NCBI GenBank assembly: GCA_026018925.1
Contig: JAKSZU010000011.1
Location: 4,159,985 to 4,223,984 of the forward strand
Length of the DNA stretch: 64,000 bases
From: Tupaia tana
Lineage: Eukaryota > Chordata > Mammalia > Scandentia > Tupaiidae
Reading direction: 5' to 3'
Made by a program: the position numbers and the translations under genes. Below the pieces are notes generated by a model. It did no database searches. It was not told the DNA's origin and saw nothing but the letters and a program-made list of their open reading frames with translations. How positions within the stretch are numbered: the stretch's first letter is position 1; each line of letters begins with the position of its first letter. This document shows positions 43,693 through 54,224 of the stretch, in pieces.

Positions 43693-44009
43693 AGGAAAGA
43701 AAAGATCAGATAATATGAAGCCAAAGCAAAATTTAGATAATGGTTTAAAATCCAGGGGTGGCTCAGTGACCTGTGACCTGTGAAATAATATGAAATATTA
43801 GTAATTGGAGCTCCAAATGCAAACTATGGAAAGGGGTGATAAAAATGTATTTGAAGAAATAATGGCGCCAAATTTTATGAAAATCATATGTCCACAGAAG
43901 CGAGAAATATAATAAATACCAACAATGCATGCACTCAACAAAGACACATCATAACCAATCTACTAAAAACCAGTGATAAAGAGAAAATTCTTAAAAGTAA
44001 TCAAAGGGG

Positions 44010-44222
44010 GGACGAGCTAATGGTGTAATTGTTACATCGTTGGACTCTCAAACAGTCCACTGCGGTTCAAGTACCAGATCCAGCAGCTTAAAACTCACAC
44101 CAAGAGCACGTCCGTACATCCGTACGTGCGTGTCTGAAATCCTGAGAAGAGAATGGAGGAGAAGGGATTGTGGAGTGACCATCCCCTCGTGGGTGATTTC
44201 TCGTTTTCTGTCTTTCTGTCTC

Positions 44223-44252
<30 letters not shown>
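44010..44252 (+). mobile_element. L-type SINE with TSD
   Basis: TSD aaaagtaatcaaagggg (43993-44009) / aaaagtaatgaaagggg (44253-44269). The 3' end has lost 'ggcgagcg...cctatagc', and poly(A) follows 'ctgtctctctt'. Confidence 0.92.
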
Positions 44253-44260
<8 letters not shown>

Positions 44261-44513
44261 TGAAAGGGGAGAAAAGGGCATTTTTATATTTTTTATATAT
44301 AAACAAACAGAACAAAAATGACCATAGGTATCTAGTCAGAAATCATATATGACAGAATACAACAAAATGACATCTTTTAAAGTGCTGAAAGAAAATAATT
44401 ATCAACCAAGAATTCTGTATCCAGTGAAAATCCTCTTCAAATATGAAGTTGACATAAAAATGTTTTCAGGCCAATAAAGGCTGAGATAATTCATCATCAA
44501 AAGTCTACAGTAA

Positions 44514-44775
44514 GGGCCAGCCCATAACATGGCAGGATCCCATGGTTGACTACACAGTTCAAGTTCAGGACCCAGCAGCTCGACAAACACATAGGCATGT
44601 GTGAATACACGCCTAAAATCTAGAAAGGAGGGAGAAATGGAGAAGATGGGATTGCAGCTTAACCATTTCTTATAGAGGATGCTTTCTCACTTTCTCTCCT
44701 CCCTCACCAACCACCCCACCCCCCAGCAAGCATATATATCCTTTGGTAAATTAAGAGGAAAAGAAAAAAAAAGGC
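44514..44775 (+). mobile_element. Old L-type SINE
   Basis: 'gggccagcccataacatggc' head with internal deletion, ends 'tcctttggtaaattaagagg'. Confidence 0.78.
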
Positions 44776-44866
44776 CTACGCTAAAAGAAACAGTTTTACA
44801 GGCAAAAAAGAAAACTATATTAAAAATAAACTTGAATACAAATAAAGGAATGAACAGTGTCAGAAA

Positions 44867-44867
<1 letters not shown>

Positions 44868-44898
<31 letters not shown>

Positions 44899-44926
44899 AC
44901 ACACACACACACACATATATATATAA
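44868..44926. repeat. Palindromic alternating purine-pyrimidine tract (GT)n(GC)n(AC)n(AT)n
   Basis: (GT)n, then gcgcgcgc, then (AC)n, then (AT)n: about 58 bp of unbroken alternation, self-complementary around the GC core near 44894. Confidence 0.9.
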
Positions 44927-45211
44927 TTGTAGAAGAAAAAAGTAATAAAGAGCAAAAAAATAAATGAAAGAGGAAAATAAAATCATGAACATGAATGACA
45001 CCAAACTATGGTCATTAAAAAAAAATCTATTAAATTAATAAGCCTCTAGCTAAATTGATTTTTTTTAATTAGCTTCAACATAAGGAATAACGTCACAACA
45101 CATTTCAAAGGCACTGAAACAATAAAAATATGATGATGGTTTAGATAAGTAAATCTACAAATCTTTAACAACAAAGTTTATCCAAGTTGACTCATAAAAA
45201 ATAGAGGATCT

Positions 45212-45473
45212 TGGGAACCAGCAGTTGGCGTAATGGCTATGTCGCTGGACTCCCACGTAGTCGACCGCGGTTTGCGTCCCGAACCCGGTGGCTTAAAACT
45301 CACGCCGGGCGTGTTTGTGTGCATGCCCAAGATCCCGAGAGGAGAATGGAGGAGAAGGGAATGCGGCGTGACCATCCCCCCTGGGGGGTGATTTCTCGCT
45401 TTCTGTCTCTATGTCTCTCTCTGTCTGTCTGGCGAGCACACGCGCCCTATAGCGAAAAACGTCTCCAAAAAAA
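45212..45473 (+). mobile_element. Young L-type SINE with TSD
   Basis: TSD aaaaaatagaggatct / aaaaaatagaagatct (45196-45211, 45474-45489). CpG-rich head (cgtagtcgaccgcgg). Confidence 0.95.
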
Positions 45474-45640
45474 AAAAAATAGAAGATCTGAATTAAAGAA
45501 ATTGAGTTCATAACATCCTATGCCCAGTGGTTTCACTGATAAATTGTATCAAACATGTAAGGAAGAAAAAATACTGAAGCTACACAAACTCTTTAAGTAA
45601 ATACAGGAAGAGGAAAGCTAACACCATTCTTAATGGAAAG

Positions 45641-45802
45641 GAGCTGGCAGGTGGCATGTTGATTAAAGACAGTGGACTCCCACATAGCTGACTGCAGTTC
45701 AAATCTCGGACCTGGCAGCTTGCTTGCTCACTTTCTCTCTTGTACTCTTTCTATGGTCAAATTAAAACAAATAATAACAATAATAAATAAAATAATTCTT
45801 TT
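45641..45802 (+). mobile_element. S-type SINE
   Basis: 'ggagctggcaggtggcatgttgattaaag' head, 'tatggtcaaattaaaacaaataataac' tail. Confidence 0.86.
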
Positions 45803-46497
45803 CAAAAATTCTTAATGATGAAAGATTAAACCCTAACCCATTATCTCATATAATATACAAAATTTAAACTAGATCATAGACTTAGATATAGAGGTAAAAT
45901 TATAAAACTTAAGAGAAGAAAACAGGAGAAAATCTTAGCAGAACTTAAGTCTGGCAAAAACTTCTTTGATATAGTAAAGTGCAAAATATAAAAGACAAAG
46001 TAATAAATTAGACTTGATAAAAACTAAAAATATATGTCTCAGAAGGACACTAAGGACAATAAGCAATACTTCTTTATATAATCTAGATAAAACATTCAGC
46101 TATGTTTTCCAAATAATTTTACTTGTAATAGCAAAAAACTAGAATAAGTGACTAATCAACAAATTGAGGTATACCTACTCTTAGTGGTATAAAGGTTAAC
46201 AAACTACTTGAGACATGACAGACATGAATAAACCTCAAAAATATTACAGGAAGCAAAAGAATTCATATGAAACTCAAATATCATCTCTTATGACACAAAG
46301 CAAATCAGTGGTTTTCTGGAGGACTGACCTGGATGGGGTACAAAAGAATTTCTGGGATGACAGAAATATTCTTTATCTTCATTTTGGTGATGGTTTTAAG
46401 GGTATATGAGTTTGTAAAAATTTGTCAAAATGCACACGTATAATAAAATGGTTGCATCTAAACCACAAAGTTGAATTTAAAAAAAAAAAAAAAAAAG

Positions 46498-46744
46498 GGC
46501 AGGGCCAGCAGGTGATGTAGTGGTTAAGGCGCTGGACTTCCACATGGCTAATTATGGTTTAAGTCCCAGACCTATCACCTTGAAACTCAAACCAGGTCCA
46601 CGTGTATGTGTACCCAAGATCCCGAGCGGAGAATGGAGAAGGAATTGCAACATGGCCATTACCCCGTGGGGGTAGGGAGAGATTTCTCACTTTCTGTCTG
46701 TCTCTATCTCACTGGCAAATGCATATGCCCATAGACAAGGTCTC

Positions 46745-46775
<31 letters not shown>
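46498..46775 (+). mobile_element. L-type SINE, older subfamily
   Basis: 'agggccagcaggtgatgtagtggttaaggcgctgg' head, A26 tail at 46750-46775. It inserted in the A-tract at the end of the L1 3' region. Confidence 0.88.
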
Positions 46776-46778
<3 letters not shown>

Positions 46779-47575
46779 AAGATTACAAAAAAGAAAAGGC
46801 AACAATAATCTAGAAAACGAGTAATCACATGAACAGCACTGAGTAGGAAGGACATGCAACCAAAATTCCACAAGCAGTAATGATAAAAATTCTCTAACAA
46901 GAAACAGAAAGCAATTTCTTCAACCAACAAAAACAGCATCCACAAAAATGTACAACTAACATTACTCATTACTCTCACTCTATAATCATGAGCACACTTA
47001 AAGAGTCCTCAGCAGTACCTAGGACTCAACTATATTTTGCTAATAAATCTGTTTTTAATTCTCTAAAATGACCATTTCATTCCTTACTTTCTCATTTTTT
47101 CTTCAAATCTCTTATATCCCAACCCTAATCCAATCTGAGCTGAAAAAGTGTACCTCACATTTCATTTTATTACAAGATAAATCAATGATGAAAACTCACC
47201 TTCTGACTATTAAATATCTCAATGTAAAGGGCCTTTATCTTTCTTATTATTCAAGACAAGCGAAGTTATCTGGCCAGCTTAAAACTTAACAAGAGCTTAA
47301 GAGTATAAACACAGGTCTTAATCTAAAAACTCTAGGCAAGTGATAACTTTTCTATCAACTCCTACAATCAAAAATAGAGACCTGTTTAACTCTTAAAATC
47401 TAGCACAAAGCCATAATATTCAATAAGACAATTTTCAACCTTCAGTTCCCTATTTTTGAGAAGAGTTCTTGCCATAATAAAAAAAGGCATATTTGATTTC
47501 TAACCAACAAATCTATTAAAATGTAAAGGAAAGCACAAATGCATATATACAATTTACGTAGCATTTATTCCTTAC
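46776..47575. other. Intron 2 sequence next to exon 2, nothing recognised
   Basis: No SINE lies within about 800 bp of the exon 2 donor. Low-copy-looking AT-rich DNA. Confidence 0.5.
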
Positions 47576-47683
47576 CTGCTGGTGGCGGGTGCTGGGAAAG
47601 GTGTACTGTACAGAGTGGGGAGGATAACGACTCTGTTCTGTGCTGAATGCTCCTTGGTTGGGAGGATAACCTGAACTTGACAT
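47576..47683 (-). CDS. NCOR1: NCOR1 exon 2, coding part with start codon (residues 1-36)
   Basis: ATG is the complement of 47681-47683. The frame opens MSSSGYPPNQGAF and ends STRHQQ, 36 codons, phase 0 at the donor CAG|GTAAGG. This is the conserved NCOR1 N terminus, rich in Ser, Pro, Tyr and Gln, with no signal peptide or membrane segment, as expected for a nuclear protein. The start is chosen because it is the known NCOR1 start. An in-frame ATG seven codons upstream (complement of 47702-47704) would add MRTSLLI, but that stretch reads as 5' UTR. Confidence 0.95.
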
Positions 47684-47752
47684 TATCAGTAAAGAAGTCC
47701 TCACCCGGCTGTGAGATCAAGTCCAACAAACAATCATGTTTATAGGAAACCA
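47684..47752 (-). other. NCOR1: NCOR1 exon 2, 5' UTR flank (acceptor uncertain)
   Basis: Just upstream of the ATG on the gene strand are two possible acceptors: TTGATCTCACAG|CCGGGTGAGG (exon edge near 47711) and CCTGTTTAG|GTGGTTTCC (edge near 47752). The first has a weak pyrimidine tract. The second is close to consensus but would make a longer UTR. I cannot choose without a transcript. The first, non-coding exon and the promoter are not recognisable in the window. Confidence 0.5.
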
Positions 47753-48119
47753 CCTAAACAGGATGGGGAAAAAAATTCATAAGAACAACCAAAAAAAACA
47801 TACTTCTAACGAATTCTAACCATAATTCAGGGAACTGGATCGCACAGTGTCCAGGGCACATGACAGAAAAGTTAAGAGGGAACACAGAGTGTCAGTGTAC
47901 AGGCAGACTAGAGTAGACATAAAGAGAGACACAGAGACAAGGGGCCTTGTGGTCCTGAAACACAGCTAGGCCAGCTCTTCAGTTTGTTCTAAGGGTCAGT
48001 CCCCATGAGAGGAAGCTGTATATCTTTCCTTGTCCTCAGAAACCTGTAAACTGTCTTGCATACAGTTATAGTTAGTCTTCCTTTATTTAATATAGGCAGA
48101 GTAGGTTTTTACTTATTAG
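47753..48119. other. Intron 1 sequence, nothing recognised
   Basis: Unique-looking sequence beside exon 2. No promoter-like CpG cluster. Confidence 0.45.
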
Positions 48120-48368
48120 ACTTTTTTTAAAATTTGCTATAGGGTGTATGCGCTCACTGGAGAGAGACAAAGAGAAAAGTAAAGTAAGAAAGCACCACTC
48201 CTCCACGGAAGATGGCCATATTGCAATCCTGCCTTATCCATTCTCCCCTTGGGATTTTGGGCACACATACGCACACACACTCAGCATGTTTTTCAAGTCG
48301 CAAAGCCTGGGATTTAAACTGTGGAGCTAGCCATGGGGGATCCAGCTGCCTTAACCACTGCTGGCCTC
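48120..48368 (-). mobile_element. Old L-type SINE
   Basis: 'aaatttgctatagggtgtatgcgctcactgg' to 'tgccttaaccactgctggcc' on plus. Confidence 0.82.
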
Positions 48369-48379
48369 AACTTCTTAGA

Positions 48380-48985
48380 CTCTTAGGATCTCAGTTAAAT
48401 CTAAAACTATACAAACCCTGGAAATAACAAGCTTATTAACTGATACATGAATAAATAGAAAGTGATACATTATACACACACACACACAATTCTTATTGAG
48501 CCATAAAAAGGAATGAAAGGGACCAGCAGTAGGTGTAATGGCTATGTAGCTGGACTCCCTCCCATGTAGTCGATGGCAGTTCCAGTCTCAGAGCCAGCAG
48601 CTTAAATTCACACCAGGCGTGTGTGCATGCGTGCCCAAGATCCCGAGAGGAGAATGGAGGAGAAGGGATTGAGGCAAGGCCATCCCCTCTGAGGGGTGAT
48701 TTCTCACTTTCTGTCTATCTCTTCAGCAAGTACACATGTCCAATATGCAAAACTCTCCTTTAAAAAAAAAAAATGAAATACTGATTCATGCCATAACTTG
48801 GATGAACCTTGAAAACTCACCAAGTAAATGAAGCCAATCACAAAAGCCCACATATTGCATGATTCCTTTCATAACAAGTCTAGAATGGGCAAAACTGTAA
48901 CAATGAAAGTGGATTAGTGGCTGATTAGGGCTAGTGGGCATGGCATGGAGAATACTGGGTAAGAGGTAAAAGGTACAGGGTTTCA
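48380..48985 (+). mobile_element. Old L1 3' region
   Basis: 'attgagccataaaaaggaatg' (48495-48516) continues after the SINE at 48773 as 'atgaaatactgattcatgccataacttggatgaacc' and 'cacaaaagcccacatattgcatgattcc'. Typical L1 3' wording. Confidence 0.75.
48518..48772 (+). mobile_element. L-type SINE inside L1
   Basis: gggaccagcagtaggtgtaatgg start. The L1 text resumes directly after the A11 tail. Confidence 0.9.
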
Positions 48986-49620
48986 TTTGTTTTACTGTGG
49001 TAAATACACATAACATTTACCATCTCTTTTCTTTGTTGTTGTTGTTGTTGTTGTTGTTGTTTTTTCACTTGCCAGAGAGAGACAGAGAGAAAAAGTGAGA
49101 AATCACACCCCAGGGGGGATGGCCACACCACAGTCTCTTCTCCCTTTTCCTCTCAAGATTTTGAACATGCATGCACATGTGCCCAGTGTGTTTTTCAAGG
49201 CCCCAGGTCCAGAACATGAACCAGGCTGTTGGCCATGTGGAATCCAGCCGCCTTAAACACTATGCCATCTGCTGGCTCCATCATTTTAATAATTTTTAAG
49301 GGTATAGTTCCCTAGCATTAAATATGTTCTCTCAGTGTTACACAGCCATCACCACCATCAGTCTCCATAACTTTGTCATATTCTTCAACTAAAGCTCTAT
49401 TACCCACTAACTGTATCTCCCAGTTCCCTCTCCTCCCAGTCCCTGGAACCACCTTTCTACTTTTCTACTTTATGCCTCTACAAATTTGAATATTCTAGGA
49501 ATCCCATATGAGTGGCCTCATATGGTATTTGTCCTTTGTCACTGGGCTGTTTTACTTAGAACACAATCTTAAAGATTTATCCATATGGTAGCATTATCAA
49601 AATTACCTTCCTTTTTTAAA
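48986..49620 (-). mobile_element. Old L1 3' region in opposite orientation, split by a SINE
   Basis: Plus strand 'ggtaaatacacataacatttaccatct' then, after the SINE, 'agccatcaccaccatcagtctcc', 'ctctacaaatttgaatattctagg', 'tggtatttgtcctttgtcactggg'. This is the widespread antisense L1M 3' text. Confidence 0.7.
49033..49280 (-). mobile_element. L-type SINE with a (TTG)n tail
   Basis: The tail has turned into (TTG)8 at 49034-49060. Complete to ctgctggctcc. Confidence 0.85.
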
Positions 49621-49639
49621 TTGACTAATATGCCAGTTT

Positions 49640-49745
49640 CTTTTTGAGGTGATGAAAATGTTGCACATATCTCTGAAACACGTTGCATACTCTAAATGGG
49701 TAAACTGTATGGTATACAGATTATACCTCAATAATTTTTTGGTTT
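49640..49745 (+). mobile_element. L1 3' terminal fragment
   Basis: 'ggtgatgaaaatgttgcac' and 'tggtatacagattatacctcaataa' match the terminal 3' UTR of old L1. Confidence 0.65.
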
Positions 49746-49759
49746 TAATTTTCAAGACA

Positions 49760-49969
49760 AAAGGTGGTAGTACCACAGTAATGCAACTGGACCCCCATGG
49801 GAAAGGTTCTGGGCTCATATCCCAGGATTTCCCTGAGCATATATGGCAAGGTGATCTGGACTAGCTGACATGAAATTGGGCAAATAGCAGCATGACATCC
49901 TTACTGGGGGTGTCTGTTTCTCTGTCTGATAGAAAAAAAATAACACTTAATAAACATGTCTGTCTTTTT
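49760..49969 (+). mobile_element. C-type SINE, 3' end used as target by an L-type SINE
   Basis: 'ggtggtagtaccacagtaatgcaactgg' head, 'gatttccctgagcatatatggc' body, 'taacacttaataaac' end, then the L-type TSD begins. Confidence 0.75.
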
Positions 49970-49985
49970 GGAGAGGTTTTTTGTT

Positions 49986-50016
<31 letters not shown>

Positions 50017-50254
50017 GGCTTTAGGGCGTGTGCACTCGCCAGACAGACAGAGACAGAGAGACAGAAAGCGAGAAATCACCCCCCAGGGGGAATGGCCACG
50101 CCGCAATCCCTTCTCCTCCATTCTCCTCTCAGGATCTTGGGCGCGTACGCACATACACCCGGCGTGAGTTTTGAGCCACCGGGTCCGGGACGCGAACCGC
50201 GGTCAACTACGTGGGAGTCCAGCGACACAGCCATTACGCTAACTGCCAGTCCCT
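49970..50254 (-). mobile_element. L-type SINE with TSD
   Basis: TSD acatgtctgtcttttt (49954-49969) / acatgtttgtcttttt (50255-50270). Tail remodelled to (GTTTT)n. Confidence 0.93.
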
Positions 50255-50385
50255 ACATGTTTGTCTTTTTGAACTGATCTGAAATACCATCCTTATTACT
50301 ACTCAGGAATTTCACTTGTAGGTATATACTCTGGAGAAATTCACATGTTTACATACAATAAAGTACTTACTTAGAACTGCAATGG

Positions 50386-50628
50386 GGGACCAGCAGATGG
50401 TGTAATGGTTACATCGCTGGACTCCCATGTAGTGAACTAGGTTCAAGTCACGGACCCAGAGACCTAAAACTTATGCCAGGCACGTGTGTGTGCATGCCCG
50501 AGATCCAAGAGAGGAGAATGGAGATGGGACTGCAGTGTAGCCATTCCCTCTGGAGAATTTCTCACATTTTGTCTGTCTCTCCAGTGAGTGCACACACCCT
50601 ATAGCAAAAAAAAAAAAAAAAAAAAAAA
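50386..50628 (+). mobile_element. L-type SINE
   Basis: 'gggggaccagcagatggtgtaatggttacatcgctgg' head, A24 tail. Flanks ctgcaatggg / ctgcaatagg. Confidence 0.9.
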
Positions 50629-51474
50629 CCTGCAATAGGAAAATTTGAAGAATTTCAAATTCCAGTCAATAGAATAGATACATAGTGGTATATGAAATAA
50701 AATACTATACCACGGTTACAATGACTAAAAATAAGCTACTACCTTTAGGAACTTATAAATCAAAAAAAAATAAAGAATAAACATGATATTAACATGTTAA
50801 AGACACAAAAAATACTATTTTTATTTATAATACACATAAAATAAAAGCATAAATACATGTAAACTGTACATTTACTTTAGGATAATAATTGCATCTAAGT
50901 TAGGAAGGAGAAAGATAGACAAAAGGCATATAACCTGTAACACTTTATTTCTTAAAATAAAAACTAAAGCAAACATGATAAAATATTAAGTTTTCTTAAA
51001 CACGGATGGTAGTAAATGGACATTTGTTATATATTACTCTCTCTATGCTGTTATGAGCCTAAAATAGGATATATAAAAAAAAAGTCATCCTTGTTATAAA
51101 GTGTATTCCCACTTACCCATGATTCTAAACTTTTTTTCTGTCCTTCTCTGTGCCAATGCCACGTTTTTAAAGTTACTATAGCAATAGCATTATGAGGTTT
51201 TTATAGCCAGCAGGGAAAGCTTCCCTTCCCTGTGTTTTGTTGCTGCTACTTTCAAAGCCTTCATAGCTGCCCTAGCATATTTCCTCTTTCACACGAGTAT
51301 CAGAGTCAGCTTGTCAGGTCCTATTAAAACTCTGGATGAGAACATACAAATACTGAATTCACAGACTGACTGAAGGGAAAAACTGGATCACATTGACACA
51401 CTAAATCTTTTATATTGAGTATTCTCCATCCTAAAATATGTTTACACATTTTTGTTTTAAAATGGCAAATAAAA
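50629..51474. other. Intron 1 sequence, mostly unassigned
   Basis: AT-rich. 51295-51345 ('tatcagagtcagcttgtcagg') resembles antisense L1 ORF2. Nothing else recognised. Confidence 0.45.
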
Positions 51475-51555
51475 TATTGGGTCGTTGGAAAAGTCATGAA
51501 GTATTTTTCTGTTTTTCTATGTAAAAATGTGTCATGATTTTCTGACGACCCAATA
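51475..51555. mobile_element. Palindromic mariner-type MITE, copy 5 (best preserved ends)
   Basis: 81 bp from TATTGGGTCGTTGGAAAAGT to the complement of TATTGGGTCGTCAGAAAATC. TA at both ends fits a TA target duplication. Confidence 0.87.
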
Positions 51556-51855
51556 TGTATGTGTATGTGGGGGAAGGGGAATATTTTACATATACATATG
51601 GTGAACATTATATATATGATAAAAATAATGTTCGTAGAAAAGACATATAATTTCTATCTTAATTATACATAAAAACCTGTAAAAGTCTCATGACAATTAT
51701 TTTACATGTAACTATAAATACAAACACACACATATATGTATATATAAATTTACGTTAGGTCAGGAATCATTTATATATAATTATGATGACAATTATTGGC
51801 ATATGTAAAAAACCTCCACTCCTTTAATATTGTGTCCCCCTTAGTAAAGTTTCTT

Positions 51856-52065
51856 GTGTGGGCGGTATGGACTTGTACCCTTCATTGGGCCTGGTCACAC
51901 CACAATCCTTTTTCCCTCCCTTTCTCCATCCCATCAGGATCCTGTGCACACGCACATGTGCCTGGCATGTTTTTCACTGTGTCTAGGCTTCCAACTGTCA
52001 TTAGCCATGAGGGATCTGGCTCTCACTGCACAGAATTTGACCTCTGTGATAGGGGGCCAGCCCCC
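51856..52065 (-). mobile_element. Degraded L-type SINE
   Basis: 'cctggtcacaccacaatcc', 'caggatcctgtgcacacgcacatgtgcctggcatg' and a broken head at 51990-52065. Confidence 0.7.
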
Positions 52066-52147
52066 TCAGTAAATTTCTTATTTTCTTCCTTCCTGTCATC
52101 TTAAGGCATTTAGAAAGAGGATACATTTTTTTAAATAAATATAAGAT

Positions 52148-52330
52148 TGGGGTTGGCAGGTGGCAAGGTGGTTAAGGTGCTGGACTCCCACATGGCCAAC
52201 CATGTTTTGCAACCCGGACCAGATGGCTTGCTCTTTCACTTTCCCTTTCTCTTTCTTTCTCCCTCTTTGTCTCTCTCTGGTCAAATTTTAAAATAATAGT
52301 AATAATAAGAATAAAGAATAAAATTAATTA
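52148..52330 (+). mobile_element. S-type SINE
   Basis: 'ggggttggcaggtggcaaggtggttaagg' head, 'ctctctggtcaaattttaaaataatag' tail. Confidence 0.88.
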
Positions 52331-52467
52331 TTTTAAATGAATAAATAAAAGATAAAATTCAGTGTGTCAACATGATCCAATTTTTCCATTTTAATTAATA
52401 AATTCTTTACCCAGTTAGGTTTAGGAAATAAAAATTTCTAGAGAATTGTCATTCAATCTAACTTTAA

Positions 52468-52700
52468 GGACTGGCCCTGAAGCCAACTGGTTAAGCACTA
52501 TGCAGAAGAAGACAAATCCCACGACCTACAGGAGTTCAAGTCCTGGTCCCAGCAGTTTGAAAAACATGCTGGGTTCATGCACAGGATACTGATGGGATGG
52601 AGAACTGGAAGAAAAAGAATTGCATCATGAGCAGGCTACATTGAAAAAGTAATTTCTCTAGCCCTTTACTGTGTATTCATGTCCTATGGCATTTTTTAAA
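52468..52700 (+). mobile_element. Degraded L-type SINE
   Basis: 'ctggccctgaagccaactggttaag' head, 'gagttcaagtcctgg' B box, 'catgtcctatggcattttttaaaaac' end. Confidence 0.75.
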
Positions 52701-52737
52701 AACTCTAAGCAAAACTTTAAAAATATATAGGATTTTT

Positions 52738-53005
52738 GGGAACCAGCAGTTAGCGTAATGGCTATGTCGCTGGACTCCCACGTAGTCGACCGCGGTTCGC
52801 GTCTCGGACCCGGTGGCTTACAACTCACGCCGGGCGCGTGTGCGTGCGTGCCCAAGATCCCGAGAGGAGAATGGAGGAGAAGGGATTGCGGCGTGACCAT
52901 CCCCCCTGGGGGGTGATTTCTCGCTTTCTGTCTCTCTGTCTCTCTCTGTCTGTCTGGCGAGCGCACGCGCCCTATAGCGAAAAACCTCTCAAAAAAAAAA
53001 AAAAA
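52738..53005 (+). mobile_element. Young L-type SINE, closest to consensus
   Basis: TSD atataggattttt at 52725-52737 and 53006-53018. A box tagcgtaatgg, B box ggttcgcgtc, intact CpGs throughout (gggcgcgtgtgcgtgcgtgcc, ggcgagcgcacgcgcc). A good reference copy for the family. Confidence 0.96.
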
Positions 53006-53089
53006 ATATAGGATTTTTATGCAATGTAAGATAATTTTAAGTAAATATACCATCTTTACTGCTCCTTTACCTTTCCTGTTGTGCATGAA

Positions 53090-54215
53090 CACAATATATG
53101 ATAATAAAAATCTGGATAATTAGCAAATCCATCACCTCAAATATTTATCATTACTTAGGTTGGCACCACTTAAAATACTCTCTCCTGGCTATCTTACAAT
53201 GTACAGTAAATCTGTATTCTTTGCTATAGACACTAGCACTTAGTCCTATTTAACTATAAAATTTGTATCCATTAACCAACATCTCCAAATCCTACAATCC
53301 CCCCTACCCTCCTAAACTCTAATAAGCACTATACTGTTACTTGTTACCTCTATGAGGTCAGCTTTTTATAGTTACCATAGATGAGTGAGAACATGAGTTG
53401 TTTTTCTTTCTGTGTCTGGATATTTCACTTAATAATAACAATACCCTCCAAACTCATTGCTTCAAAATTACAGGATTTCATTCTTTTTAGTGACTGAAAG
53501 GTATTTTTGTTTGTATATTGAGAAAGATAGATAAAAATATCACATTTTCTTTCTTTCTTTTTTTGGGGGGGAGAGGTTTTTGCTATAGGGCACGTACACT
53601 CGTCAGACAGACAGACAGACAGAAAGCGAGAAATCACCCCCCAGGGGGCATGGCCACACCACAATCCCTTCTCCTCCGCACTCCTCTCGGGATCTTGAGC
53701 ACGTACACACAAGCGCCCGGCGTGAGTTTTAAGCCACTGGGTGGGTCCAGGACGCGAAACGCGGTCGACTACGTGGGAGTCCAGCAACATAGCCATTACG
53801 CTACCTGCTGGTCCCAAATATCACATTTTCTTTATTCACTCATCTGTTGATGGACACCTAGGAAGGTCAATTTCACATACTGGCTATTGTGAATAGTGCT
53901 GCAATCAACACAGGAATGCTGGTATCTCTTTCCATACTGAATTCCTTTTGGGGGGTATGTACCCAGTAGTGGTATTACTGGGTCACTATTACTAATAGAC
54001 AGTTCTATTTTTAATTTTTCAATGCCCTTCCCACACACTGTCTTTCAAGTTGGCTGCACTACTTTACCTTCCCACTAACAGTGTATAAGAGTTCCCCTTT
54101 CTCCATATTCTAACCAGCATTTTGCTGCTATTGTTTTGATAACAGCCATTCTAACTGGAGTGAGATGATACCTTGTGGGTTTCATTTGCATTTTCCTGAT
54201 CCCTAAAGAACATTC
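53090..54215 (-). mobile_element. L1 3' segment (minus part of a 5'-inverted L1)
   Basis: On plus, antisense L1: 'ttcactcatctgttgatggac', 'ctattgtgaatagtgctgcaatcaac', 'gtacccagtagtggtattactggg', 'cattctaactggagtgagatgatacc'. An L-type SINE interrupts it. Confidence 0.85.
53553..53815 (-). mobile_element. L-type SINE with perfect 18-bp TSD inside L1
   Basis: TSD aaatatcacattttcttt at 53535-53552 and 53816-53833. Confidence 0.96.
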
Positions 54216-54224
54216 ATTGGGAAA

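Larger units (their letters stand above)
43373..46490 (+). mobile_element. Old L1 (L1M-like) 3' region with SINE insertions
   Basis: 44385-44500 ('atcaaccaagaattctgtatccagtg'), 45830-46060, and 46250-46470 ('gtggttttctggaggactgacctgg', 'tcttcattttggtgatggttttaagg') are typical ancient L1 3' UTR wording in plus orientation. Interrupted by the elements listed here. Confidence 0.65.
3815..47683 (-). other. NCOR1: NCOR1 gene, 5' coding part (exons 2-11, start codon to codon 391)
   Basis: Ten exons on the minus strand join into one open frame of 1,173 nt (391 codons) that I recognise as the N terminus of nuclear receptor corepressor 1. Known role: a nuclear scaffold that recruits HDAC3, TBL1/TBL1XR1 and GPS2 to unliganded nuclear receptors and other repressors. 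Visible in order: Ser/Pro/Gln-rich start (1-36), Q7 tract (exon 3), Pro-rich linker (exons 4-5), coiled coil from about residue 176 through exon 6 (the region known to pair with GPS2 and TBL1), basic helix (exon 9), charged Arg/Glu/Lys helix (exon 10). The SANT/DAD domain that activates HDAC3 begins after residue about 430 and lies beyond position 1. All donors are GT and all acceptors AG. NCOR2 (SMRT) is the only close paralogue, and the wording of exons 2, 4 and 5 fits NCOR1. Intact splice sites and frame exclude a processed pseudogene. Confidence 0.96.

Noticed and set aside
47702-47704. Upstream in-frame ATG giving a longer NCOR1 N terminus (MRTSLLI + M...)
   Set aside because: The conserved NCOR1 protein begins at the ATG at 47681-47683, and the upstream stretch falls in 5' UTR sequence or across the acceptor.
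52748-52810. tRNA gene at a SINE head (A and B boxes present)
   Set aside because: The heads do not fold into a complete cloverleaf with acceptor stem and continue into SINE body and poly(A). They are SINE pol III promoters, not tRNA genes.
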